Source: Pyronema omphalodes | Lineage: Eukaryota > Ascomycota > Pezizomycetes > Pezizales > Pyronemataceae | Direction: 5' to 3' | Length of the DNA stretch: 64,000 nucleotides | Assembly: GCA_024516155.1 (NCBI GenBank) | Contig: JAJJXM010000005.1 | Location: 124,001 to 188,000, forward strand | Part shown: positions 35,262-46,429 of the stretch, in pieces | How positions within the stretch are numbered: position 1 is the stretch's first letter | Layout: each line of letters begins with the position of its first letter | Position numbers and translations under genes: made by a program | The notes under the pieces: model-generated | Databases searched by the model: none | What the model was told of the DNA's origin: nothing | What the model saw: only the letters and a program-made list of their open reading frames with translations

Positions 35262-35269
35262 TGTGACTG
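35262..35269 (-). promoter_or_regulatory. HomolD box of the RPL32 promoter
   Basis: The minus strand reads CAGTCACA, an exact match to the HomolD element of fungal ribosomal protein promoters, about 180 bp upstream of the RPL32 start and about 115 bp upstream of the predicted 5' UTR intron. Confidence 0.55.
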
Positions 35270-36483
35270 CTAAATTCACGTGTTTACCCGGCCACGCACA
35301 CAAGAAACTTACTAGCCGCACAACGCCAGATGCCTTGTGGGTCACGGAAGCTCAAGATTCTCCATTCGAATTATACGGTCAACGCAAAACTGTGAACAAA
35401 TTTCCGTTGTAATTTGGCTGTTAAACGCTATTTGCCACGAATTTTGTGGTGAATTCCACTGTATATTGCATGTTAGAAATGTGTAGTGAGTGGCAGTGAT
35501 CCAGCTGTCATGACCCGTTTCCAGGGTTTTCGCTCGGCCAAGACAACGACACGCGCACCACAACGCCTCCAGGACATCCAAATTCTCATGTGGTTAAGAC
35601 AACAGGGAGATACCTTGCGTAACGTTGCGCACTCTATCTAAAATACGCGAAGTGGATTGATTGGCCATCAATTACATACACAAAAAGGTGTGATGGCAGG
35701 GGGCGCGGAAATATACTATTGTTACAAACCATGGTTTATGTGTTGGTTTGATATCGTTTGTCGAGGTCTCCTATTAGATTTTTACACTGTCAAAGTTGTA
35801 GAAAAGTGAAGGTCCCTTATGCGAAGCGATATCCCGAGTGATAGCCATGATTCTCTTGGCAAGCAAATTGGCGGCAACAATTGAGTTATGAAAATCAATT
35901 TTGATTAACAAAGAAGTTCCTTAATTCCCAAAGCATACTTTTAGCCAGTTTCATTCTTTTGATGAACCCTATCGCCATTATCTTTTTATACTTAGTCAGA
36001 AACGTGTGCCCGTGTCCATCCACGATACATCATTCGAGATTCAGGTGCATTTCTGATGATCAGAGAACACCAACGGATAATAAAATGGTACGTGGATATA
36101 CGTGTAGAAAACCGTATAAACCAGTTTTAGGATAATAATTATGTTTTTGGTTTCCCCTCACATTAAAGCTTCAAACAACCAACCCCCATGGAACTATTCC
36201 ATAGCAAAAAAAGAAAAAAAAAATCAAAATTGCATGCGCAGTTGAGCAACCCATGACATTCCTTATTCCTCAAAATCAACGCCATTCTACTCCAATAAAC
36301 AAACAAGAAAACAATCAGATGCAAATGCAAATGTAAAGAAAAATAGAAATAGAAATACAAAACTGTATCGTATGTAGTACAGAAAACTTGAACAGAAAAC
36401 AAGAGCCCCAATATACCCCGGGTGAAATGCAATAAATGACATGCGCGCGAAAAAACAATTATTACCCCCTCCCCACTTTTGCC
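35270..36483. other. Intergenic between RPL32 upstream region and SAC3 3' end
   Basis: This region becomes AT-rich toward SAC3 (35900-36480), probably its 3' UTR. No supported gene or structured repeat. Confidence 0.55.
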
Positions 36484-39400
36484 TCAAAAAGAATCATCCC
36501 CACACTCCTCAAACATCTTCATTATTGCCGCACTGGTCTCAAAGGCATCTGCAATCGTCCGGTCGATTCTCTTCCGTCGCTCTTCATCCATTGCGGGTGT
36601 GCTCTGCTTTGGGACCGTAGTCGCACGGGGGACTAGAGCCTGCACGGGTGGTTGACGTGCTTGTGTCCGCGCCGATAGTCTTGATGTTGTAGCTGAGCGA
36701 GGGACAAGAGTCTGCACAGGAGTTTGATGCTGCATTGGTCGCTGTGCAGACAGTTCAGAGAGTCTTGATGTCGGATCAATATTCTGCGATTTCGGGCCCT
36801 GAACCATGACCGAAAAGCCTCTGAATCCATTCAAGTTGTTCGACTTCAACCTTTCGTTATCCAAAGCGGCCTGCTCTTCTTGCTTCCTCCTATACCGCTT
36901 CAAAGGTGTGTCCTGCTTTCCACTCTCACTGCCACGCTTGGTAATAGACGATGTCGCTGTTACGGGGCTCTGTTGCTTAACCGGAGTCCGTGGGTCGACT
37001 TCTAAGATGGTACGCTTACGTCGTTCGGCGGGAGGTGACGGTCGGTGTTGCTTCGGGCTTCCATCACGCTCGGCTTGATCTTCCTGTCGTCGCTTCCTGA
37101 CAGGTTGATGCTGCTGCTGTTGAGCTTTAAGCATTGGTGCGGGAGGAGAAGGTTCGGGCGAGGGTGAGTATCGAGCGCTAATAGTGTCAAGTATATACTC
37201 GTCTGCGAAAGTCCGGACTTCATAGGATAGATCTAAATCTCGAAGAGTTTCTACCATGATGACTTTCTTCCCGATAACCGTCCGAGGGAAGGACTGGAAG
37301 TTGAGGGCATTCTTAACCTGTTGTTTGTTAGACGTACTCGAGTGACGGCTGGAAGATGTACTAACCGCTTCAATACGCTCCCGTCTAGCTTTACCAAGGG
37401 TTCGACTACTGTCGAGGCCTGTGGGATGTGCTGGTTCGTCGTCCATCGGTGAACGGTAGCATACTACCATTACTGCCAAACGAGCGAAGCGTGAGCGCTG
37501 GGTAAGATAATTCACGATGTGATGGATGTTATCACAATCTGTCGCAAACCGGTCCTTATTGGAAACCGCAAAGTCCGCTGAGCAGCCAAAGAGGAGGAAT
37601 CCCACTTCTGGAGCCTCCATCTCGGTCACTGTAAGCTGAGCATGGAACTCGTTTTTCGTGTCGTGGTTGAAGACCGAAATCCTTGGGCTGCCATTCAAAA
37701 ATTTCTGATGGAACCAGTATTCGCTCTTTCCGGTACGATCGTTATTATGAAGCAACATACGGTAAGTAGTACGATCGACATTTAACTCCGCGAATGCCAT
37801 GTGTACAATTTGAGGAATGCTCGTTTCAAGTTCAGCCGATTTGAAAACAAGCTCTGAAACCTTTTGTACCTGAAAAGCTAGTCAGTACGAACAAGCATGA
37901 TTGAAAGAAACTCACCGAGTCTGTATAGAGCGCTCCATCCTTAACAATAGGCCACCACTGAGGATCCTCTGCATAAGCAGCACGGTGTTTCTTCCTTAAC
38001 GCTTGTAGAGTCCTCCGTCTCTGTTTCCTTGCCTTCTCGGCATACTGGTAGTAAAATTTCTCCAAAATTCTCCTGTTATAAAATCCCATAGCTTTAGCCT
38101 CTAGTTCTTCTTCCCGCTTCTTCAGTTCCCTAGCCTCTTCTTCTTCCTTCTCTCGCCTCTCTCTCTCGATTGCCTCCTGCTTCTCGCGTTTTTCACGTTC
38201 TTCTTTCTCCACCTTATCCTTTGCTGCCTGTGCCATCATCCTCTCCTTTAACACCGCCTCCCTGGCCACTGCCATATCACGCGCCTGCTTCTCTTCCAAT
38301 TCCTTCTTCTTCTTCTTGTCCTCCTCTGCCTTTGCCAACAAGTCGAGGGTTTTATCACCACCAATATTGCTCGGCGCAGGCTGCGCTGCGAAAATAGTAG
38401 CTGCTCCAGGTTGCTGTAATACGGGTTTTGAAAATGAGAAACTGGGTAAAGGAGCATCAGGCTTCTTATCAAAGATCGACGGTGCATCATTCGTGCTCGC
38501 TGCCCCAAATACTGAACTGGCAGGAGATTTGCCTTGCGAAGCAACTGCACTGGGTAAAAACGAGGTCCAGCTGGGCAATTTCGGGTCCGGAACAGTATCG
38601 TCCTCCTCTTCTTCTTCATTATCATCATCTTCGTCATCATTGGCGCCCGCTGGAAATAAGGGCTTGTTGTCGACAGGCTGGACTGGAAACAACGTAGATA
38701 CTTGAGGCTTTGCTAGGAACGGCGAGTTTCCGTTCGCTAAACCAGTCGGGGGTGCTATTGATGGCTTTGATACTGGTGCTACCGGAGCAAAAGGATTCTT
38801 CGTTGAGTTCACTGCAAAAGCCGGGGCTGTAGTGAATACAGATGCGGGCTGTTGAGTAACTGGCTGCGAAAACCCACTGAAGGCATTATTTGTGGTAAAT
38901 GCAGATGGGGCCGGCGGTGCAGAAAAGTGCTGATTTGACGAGGGAAACCCATGGTTAGTTGTAGCGAAGGGATTCTGTGTCTGTACAGCAGGCGTAAATG
39001 GTGATACGGATTTGTGAAAACTTTGAAACTGAGGTCCAGATGCCGAAGTCCTTGGAGTCCAGTTTGGTACCGCTCCTGCATCCGCCCCGGGGATGTTAAA
39101 AAAGGAATCCATTTCCCCGAATGTACACTCGGAGTCCACCTCTTGACAAATGCCCTGCAACATTGCTTGTTCGTTCTTAATTGGTGTTACAGGAACCAAC
39201 TGGATTGCTTCCTCCCGTCCCCATAGATAGTCGACTAGTGAGCCACCGGCCTGTTTCTTAGGATTGAGAATTGAAGGATGAGGATGAGTGCGTATTTTAG
39301 CAGCCTCATCTTAAATATGGTTAGTTTTGAATATTTGAACTTTATGGAAATGTGATCTTACCGTTGAAAGTCTTTCTCTCGGGAACGAGGTAATAGAACC

Positions 39401-41083
39401 GACCAGTCTCAGAAACATGTTCTTTGACTGATAGACCATAATGCACGATGTCCCTTTGAGCATCCTCCATAGACTCGTAGCAGAGGTATTCTGTAATCCA
39501 CTCAAGCGATGTCTGCTTTGAGGTCTTCATATACGTTCCGGCAATCATCTTCAAGGCGTGTCTCCGAATCTCCGGGAAATAAACTTGGAGTAAACAAGCC
39601 ATGACATAGTCCGTATGTGGTGATTTAACCAGCTCGAAGAATGTATTAACGTAGTGTTGCGCATGTAATCCATAACTGCTACCCTTTTCGTATCTCTGAA
39701 GGACCTGGTAGATTTTAAGAGCATGTTGCACTTTCGGAGAGTGTAACACTTCTACTGGCCATGTTCTCAAATCCTCTGTCTCGACATAGCGATCCCGAAG
39801 ATGTCGTAAAATAGTGTATGCCCTGAATTCTGCCTCATTAGGAAACGCCTTCCGATATCCATCCTTATTAGGCCTCCGGCCGTCTCTGTAGAGAAAACCA
39901 AGTGTTGTTAAAGATTTATCTAACTGCTCCAGTTCCATAAATTCCTGGTTATCTGGTGCTTCACAGAGTTCATGGAGTGCCAAAATATGAAACCGGGCGA
40001 TAATCTCGGTACATATCACTGCCTCATCTCCTTCGTAATTTTGGTATGTAAAATCTTGTCTTATGCTTCGAGTACGATCTCGGATGAAACCGTGGCAATC
40101 AAGCCATGATGAGTTTCTAACTACATCAAAGATGAGATATCTTAAGGTGTCAACCAGAGCCTGTGGCGTTCTTACGTCCTCGGGCAATGGTGCATCCATT
40201 CCTGCGGCTGGTCTATGGAATGACTTCACAAATAATGGTTCTGATGCGTTGCCCTCTTCGTCCTGTATTGAAATTAGCATTTATCAAATAGTATCTCGAG
40301 AGGTAACTCACAAGCTCAAATGAGTCTACCATCTTTTGATGTTGCCGCTGTAAGCATTCAAACTCAGGACACATCTGGGTGCAGGTTCCGGTAAAAGTGA
40401 TTGCTTCTTCGAGGGGTTTGGGCCTTTCGGGATCATCGATAATGCCGTCTTTGATAAGTTTTGCACGTCGAACAACACGTTCTTCGACGGCCTGGAGGAG
40501 GAATTAACATCGGAAGCTCTATACTGCATTTCGAGGGCGAACATACTTGTTGATACTGCGTCGAAACGTCGGTTGTCTCGTTAAATCGAGCTTGCCGTGC
40601 GGCTTTACTAGTGTTTCCATTGGTAGTGGGCTTGCTCGCAGCAGCAGCAGCCTTCTGGAAAGGATTGGGAGCCGTAGGGGCATTGGGAGCGTTTCCAAAC
40701 ACAGGGTTATTCCCAAACGCAGAAAATCCGTTGGTTGTTGTGCCTTGTACTGGCGCCGTTGGGAATGAACTCGGATTTGACTGTGTGGTACCCAAAAATG
40801 GATTCACAGCTGCTGGTTGTGTATTTAGAAACGGGTTGACTGGCGCTTGCTTGACAGCATCAACAGAAAATGGTGAAGTTGAGGTTGCTGTTGGTGCAAA
40901 GGCCGATTGTGTAGGTGCGTTGAATGGGTTAAATGGGGATGTAGCTATCGAATTTGCGCCATTTGCAGGCTGAGGAGGGCGATTGAACGGGTTTACTGGA
41001 GCTTGTTGAAAAGGGTTTGCCGGTGCTGGCTGAAATGGATTGGCTGTGGGGTTAAAGCCTCCAAATGCCGTGGAGGCCTGCAT
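36484..41083 (-). CDS. SAC3: Sac3-type nuclear mRNA export factor (TREX-2 scaffold)
   Basis: Exons 41083..40547, 40491..40312, 40262..39362, 39309..37916 and 37869..36484 give 1465 aa. Sac3 is the scaffold of TREX-2, which couples transcription to mRNA export at the nuclear pore. The N-terminus (1-165) is a nucleoporin-like FG/NPF region (ANPFQPAPANPFQ, FSAFGNN). It is followed by GTCTQMCPEFECLQRQ and the SAC3/GANP helical domain (about 250-545: RPAAGMDAPLPEDVRTPQAL, HYVNTFFELVKSPHTDYVMA). A second FG-rich segment, an acidic patch, and a highly charged coiled coil (about 800-890, EREKREKQEAIERERREKEE) precede the C-terminal Cdc31/Sus1-binding-like helix (MGFYNRRILEKFYYQYAEKA) and a long basic/Ser-rich tail found in filamentous fungi. 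All four introns are short and every junction keeps the domain reading continuous. Confidence 0.93.
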
Positions 41084-44000
41084 GGCGAATTTTTTTGATG
41101 TCTGTCGATAGGCGAATATTTATCGCCGTAGTCGTAGCGGATGACCCCACGAGGACCCAGATCCAGCGCGACCAGGTATTTCCAAATTTAAGGCACCACG
41201 ACTCAGCGGTAAATTTCTCTATCGGATCGTAATGGTCTGCATTAGCGCTCATAGCTCTCGCCATACCGTAGTTGTAAGATGCGGTAGAAGATCGCAGATG
41301 TTACCTTTTGATTGACTTCCTGTGTAATGAATGTTGTAATGTACTGTAATGTAGTTGAAATTAAAGGTTGTTTCGGGGTTCGATTACAGAGCGAAATCTT
41401 TTGTAACCAAACGCTTACAGGTATGACTGAAATGTGATCTAATGAATATCTCTGCAGTCTGGTGCTGGTCAGCAGCCTATTCCTAACACGGACCAGTGTT
41501 AAATCTTGCCTCTCCGCGCGCGCCCAGTAACAAATGAAGGTTCCTTCTACTTTCTTTCAAGCTTCTGTTTCCAAGTTTGACAGCGTATGCACTAGCTAGT
41601 CGTAGATATCGTGTAATAGACGTAGAAAACCCGTGTCGCGTGTCTTCCCAGAGCTCTCTTTGTCTCTTTATCTTCCCTGTTCTTGTACTGCGTCGTGAGT
41701 TCGTTTACTTAATGGTTTTATCGCGCTCGTATTTCGTTTCTTGAAGCTGTAAGCTCTATTCCTCGATATGCGTCTTAATCGTGGCGTGTCCGGTCGAAGG
41801 TGTCCTTGTCACGTCGGTAAGCCGCGACACGTCTGTGCTGTGCTGAAGAGCTGCTGCCAACGGTAGCGACGAAGAAGGTCTCTCCAAGATCCAGATGTGG
41901 CGGGTTGTGAAGGACTGTATCGTGCAGCGCGAGGGTCAGTTGTAGAAAGAGGTAGGGTGTAGAGAGGTGTAGCCTTGCATGGGAGGTTACATAGAACGGT
42001 AGCCGCCTCTGACGCGATGAGATGTCTTGGCTAGAGGCGTCACACCAACGCGACCCAGAGTTCGGTTCTGTCAGAGTTCGGGCCATTCAGAGTGGCTAAT
42101 GTGGGGTCCATTCGATCGGACCAGGGAAAAGGTTAGCGATGGCAGGCGTCATAATTGGCATTACCGTATATTATTAATCTATAACCTCAAAATCAATTCA
42201 AGCTACTATTCAGAAAGTACGTAAAATTAATGTGGTGGGGTTCTTTGTCTTCTTTATTCATTCAAAGAAATGTCAGCGCACCATAATTATACTGATGAAT
42301 CTTTCTTCAGCTCCTAATCCGAATGTTTTGCTTTTGAACTTGATGCTGTCAGATATATGGATGACACTAGAGTTTAGGGTATCAGCCATTTAACCTGTCC
42401 AACAAGTTTTGAGAATTGGTTCTTCGATTGGTAATTTGATATAGTTTCTTGCTGTCTGAATATATTTATTAATCCAATGTTCATTGCACGTCTTTCCCAA
42501 TTTCAACAACCCCAGCTATTTTAATGAGAACAATCTGAGACTGAGCTGACTTCCAGCATTTTGCACCGGCTGTCTTGAGGAGTTCTCCCGTTTATTCCTC
42601 AGCCCGATTCTAGTCAATCAGCGTTCTGGAGGAGTGTATAGAGTATGGCACCATACGTGCCTACCAACCATAGCCATAGGGTTTCGAGCTCTATTCTCTT
42701 GTCAATGGGTCATCGCAATCTTCACCAATTTTCACCTCTTGCCCCAAGTTTGACATACATCAGTCTCATCATTTTAGCCAAAATAACCACCAACCAATAG
42801 AATGTATGGAAATTAGATGCCTTCAATCACTATGCAAGGGTGCTTGCATCGGAACACCACATGCGTCCCAATACGTACCATAGGCAGTGAACAGTTTGGC
42901 GGCTTATCATAAATCTGTGTAACGGTAAATATTCTGATGTCCGCATCTCACTCACCCCTCGATCAGATATTTGTCACAAACATCGAAACACAGCACCAAC
43001 AGTCATCATTGACAAATCTCAAGATTTTGGTACATTACCGTTGAATATCAATATTGAACACCCTTTCAGCACATTAGTCGAGGTCAATGCTCATTATACC
43101 AGTGGATCCTGTCGGTGTTGCCTTTGGTATCCCGGGAGTTTTGATATCCTCGTTCAAACCGTATTGAGAATTTATCAGATCTTTCTGCTGAGGGAGATTT
43201 TAATATGGACCAGGAGACTTTCAACACCAACAAAGAATTCATTAGAAATTTTTTGAAACTGGGTAAAAAGGTTTCAGCATTGTGTTGGGGATACTTATCT
43301 AAAGAACTAACCATATTCAACAGGTATAAAGGCAGCTTGATGTAGCGGCCTAGACGCTTTTAAGAATCCTCGTATCACAATATGTAGTAAACGACAAAGC
43401 ATAGAGATCATCGGTAAACCGAAAGCACATTATGCACGATCACTGGGCTATGGCTCCTATCTACAAAAAGAGACTTTACCACTCACTCTTGGCCTTCTAG
43501 CTTCTATCAACAATAGTCTAGGCAGTAGATCGAAGGAATTCCATACAGGTTTCGTCAGTCTGGGACGTCAACACGGTTTTTCCTCAGACTACCTTATGCT
43601 CCAAAACCATAACAGGTTCGATGTTATTCTTCCATCCGAAGGTAGAGGGAGATATTTTGATGACGTAAGTTTTCTGGCCGACAAATGAGATGTTTGGAAC
43701 TTTTGTAGTTGGGATTAAGGACATGAGATGCTGCTATAGGTTACGACTTTGAGATAGATTATATTAGGATTTATGATTAGGGTTGCGGGATTTATTACAG
43801 TCATAATGGGATCGGTATGGATATTTGGCGAGTAGTTGTTTGAACCAAGTCTTAGTCACACGATATCACTCGTATTGTTGAGTATTGGTAAATTGGGGAC
43901 TAATCTCAGGACGAGAAGTTGGCCTCGCTTGGTTATGAAAAGTCTACGATGAGTTAGTTGTGATTACTGTGATCCCCCAAAAGGTTAGTTTGGCGTTTGT

Positions 44001-44335
44001 ATTTGGCGGGCGATGGGGAATGATTTTTATTTGGTCATGTTTTGTGATGCGAGGTTGTGTTAACAGTCATAAATTGTGAGTGCGGTCAATCACAAGTACA
44101 ATTCAACCAAAGAATAGCGATTGGATTATGTGTTTTGAGGGATATTCACGTCCTTTAAGCATTGAAAATTGCAGTAGCATCCCACAAAAAGGATAGTATT
44201 AGCATTATTTTCTACAAACCAGCCAAAAATGGCAAAGTAATTGTATATTCCCCCAATCTAATAATGAACTACCCATAATAAACGCCATTTCCCCAAATAC
44301 ATTATGCTAATTCACTCCAAAATAACCTATCAAAT
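41084..44335. other. Long intergenic region, SAC3 upstream and CCL1 3' flank
   Basis: 3.25 kb with no supported gene. The GC-richer part nearest SAC3 (41480-42110) is likely promoter and leader. The 43.6-43.86 kb part is a diverged copy of sequence at 63.4-63.63 kb (listed separately). Frames are all under 104 codons. Confidence 0.5.
43616..43855 (+). repeat. Dispersed repeat, copy A
   Basis: By eye this segment aligns with 63397-63632 in the same orientation. Shared blocks include TCGATGTTATTCTTC, AGATGCTG after a shared GATGAGATG-like stretch, ATGATTAGGGTT and a TTGGCG..TTGAACC end. Identity is roughly two-thirds with small gaps. No intact frame spans it, so it is a decayed element or pseudogene. 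Confidence 0.55.
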
Positions 44336-45477
44336 CTACTTCTTCTGTATAATACTTCCACCTCCAAATACATCATCTAAGTCCATTTTTTCCTGCTCTA
44401 ACTTCCTCTTCTTCGCCTTTCTCTCTTCCTCTGCTGCGTCTACAGCCTGATGCTTAACTTTGCCATTTAACGGCTTCTTGAGCAGTTGCAGTTTCCTATC
44501 AATCCTGACGGCCTGTCGTTTTAATTAGCCTTCGTTCCATCGCCTCATCCTGTTCGCATTCTCTCCGAGTGCATCGAAGCCCATAAAGCAGACAAACTTA
44601 CCTCCTTCTTGAGTTCCGCCGGAACATCCGCACTCATAAACACCCCATTTTGCGGCAACCTCAACAGAAGACCTGGGTAATCGTTCCCATCTTCCTTTTT
44701 AGCCAATAAATGCCGTTGCGCGCACTCTCTCACCACCCCCAGTAGTTTCTCCAATACTTTCTCCTCTCCAGCTGGTACCTTGCTTCTAAGATACCCTTCA
44801 CATAGCTCCGGATCCACCGCCCATATTCCTGCCATCGTGATCTGCCCTGGAGTGTAGAGGAAATAACAATCTGTAAACAGCACGCCTGTAGTTAATAAGG
44901 CTCTCGCTTTATTGTAACATGTCAAAATGCGTTCTTTGGATTGCTCCCCGCGAACAAGTAGATCCGCCCTTACACCGTCGAGACCACGGTAGGGGTGAAG
45001 AACATGAAAACTCCATCGTAGGTTCATGGCGATATTGATCTCCGGTGCCAAGAGTTCTTCTTTAGTAGTAGTCAAACCCATTTCGGCAGCAGTTTTGATA
45101 AACCAAGTCGTTGACTGAATTCCACCCTCTGATTTCAAAGCTAGGAATAGTATAGGTAATAGCAAAGTCTTAGGATGGATCTGAAGTGGTGATATCCGAA
45201 GGTAGAGACGACTGAGAAATGTCATGGCCGTGGCTTTCACTCCCGAGCCACCCTTGAAATGGTCGCATAAGACAAATAAGGTGGTGAGGTAGTAGGTGAC
45301 AAGTTTGAGTTCTTCGATGGGGGTGAGCATTAGCTCGGGCGAAGCGGAGGAGCCGAGTTCAGCGAGGAGCTGTTTGGCGGCATGGGCATTTGTCGCAGCA
45401 CGTAGAGACGATAGAGACGACGGAGTGAAGGTAAAGAAGCGGTATTGCGTGGACTGACGGTAGATTGCGTCTTCCAT
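44336..45477 (-). CDS. CCL1: Cyclin H / Ccl1, cyclin subunit of the TFIIH kinase
   Basis: Exons 45477..44602 and 44512..44336 give 350 aa. Cyclin H pairs with Kin28/CDK7 in TFIIH, which phosphorylates the RNA polymerase II C-terminal domain at promoters. The N-terminus IYRQSTQYRFFTFTPSSL is the characteristic cyclin H opening. Two cyclin folds follow (about 60-165, ELKLVTYYLTTLFVLCDHFK and ATAMTFLSRLYLRISPL; about 170-270, EINIAMNLRWSFHVLHPYRG and TDCYFLYTPGQITMAGIWA). The C-terminus is a basic/acidic tail, KKRKLEQEKMDLDDVFGGG, encoded by the small second exon after an 89-nt intron. It is divergent from KGD4 across a 413-bp shared promoter. Confidence 0.92.
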
Positions 45478-45890
45478 GGTGGGCGGAGGGGGATGCGGCA
45501 GGGTATACGGTGGTGGTGGTGGGGTGGTTGGGTGCTGGGCTGGGATGAAATTGTGTTTTATATCTTTGATTAGCGATGAGGATCGAATAATGGTAGGCCC
45601 CGAGCTTCGGCCTTCTAGTCTCGTTGGTGTTGTTATTCCGTGACCAGCGAAGGTCTTTGGTTATCCACGTCAAAACCTGGAAGACGCGATGTCGTCGCGT
45701 CTGAAGATCACGTGCATGTGCGTCATGTATGTCGCGCAGCCCGCGTCGGCACAGATTCCGCGAGTGACTAGGAATGAGGAGCTATGTGCGGCTATTACGT
45801 TACAAAATCTCTCATCCCACTTAAACATAATATCACCACCACCGAGAGCTCAACATCCGTCGATCACTACATTCAACATCAACCATCACA
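45478..45890. promoter_or_regulatory. Bidirectional promoter region of CCL1 and KGD4
   Basis: 413 bp separate two divergent start codons. A CACGTG palindrome lies at 45709-45714. The KGD4-side leader carries AACATC/ATCACC-rich sequence typical of fungal 5' UTRs. Confidence 0.5.
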
Positions 45891-46429
45891 ATGTTTGCCT
45901 CACCTGTTGCTCGCGCGGCCCATGTTCGCACTCCTTTGATTAACTTCCTTGGAAAGAGGGTTATCCCCAGTAAGTACTTCCTCAGTTTGAGCATATCATC
46001 CGAAGGCGCGGCGGCTTCCATTAGCCCGCTTGAAGAAGTTTGGCGAAACCAGGCAGCGTCGCAACATCCACAACACCCCCGAAGCGTAGCAAAGCTCGGG
46101 AAGCCTGCGAAGCCTGCGAAGCTTGCCAATGTCTCCGAAGCCCGCAAAGCTCGCAAAGCTTAATGAAGTGAATTGAAGCTGATGCTAACGCACCCACAGA
46201 GAACATCGACCACACCCCCAAGGTCCACTCGCAAGCCCCCTTCAAGGAGCTTCCCGCATACTTCTTCAACTACGTCCCCGCAGCCAAGAAGGCCCCCGTT
46301 CAGCGTTCCTCTATCCAGCCCAAGGCCGGCGAGTACTTTGACCGCAACGAGCTTCCTCAGCGTTTCTGGAGAATGAAGATCACCGCCAAGGAGATTGAGG
46401 CTATTGAGAGCGGTGGTGCTGTTTTCTAA
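45891..46429 (+). CDS. KGD4: Kgd4/Ymr31-type subunit of mitochondrial 2-oxoglutarate dehydrogenase
   Basis: Exons 45891..45969 and 46200..46429 give 102 aa. This small protein family (yeast Ymr31/Kgd4, animal MRPS36), first annotated as a mitoribosomal protein, recruits the E3 dihydrolipoamide dehydrogenase to the 2-oxoglutarate dehydrogenase core in the TCA cycle. The N-terminus (FASPVARAAHVRTPLINFLG) is an amphipathic, Arg-containing presequence-like stretch leading into the conserved LINFLGKRVIPKNIDHTP. The C-terminus ELPQRFWRMKITAKEIEAIE plus SGGAVF matches the conserved E3-binding tail. The 230-nt intron is long for this window. If retained it stays open for about 64 more codons of degenerate GKPAKPAKLAN-type repeats and then stops. 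Confidence 0.9.
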
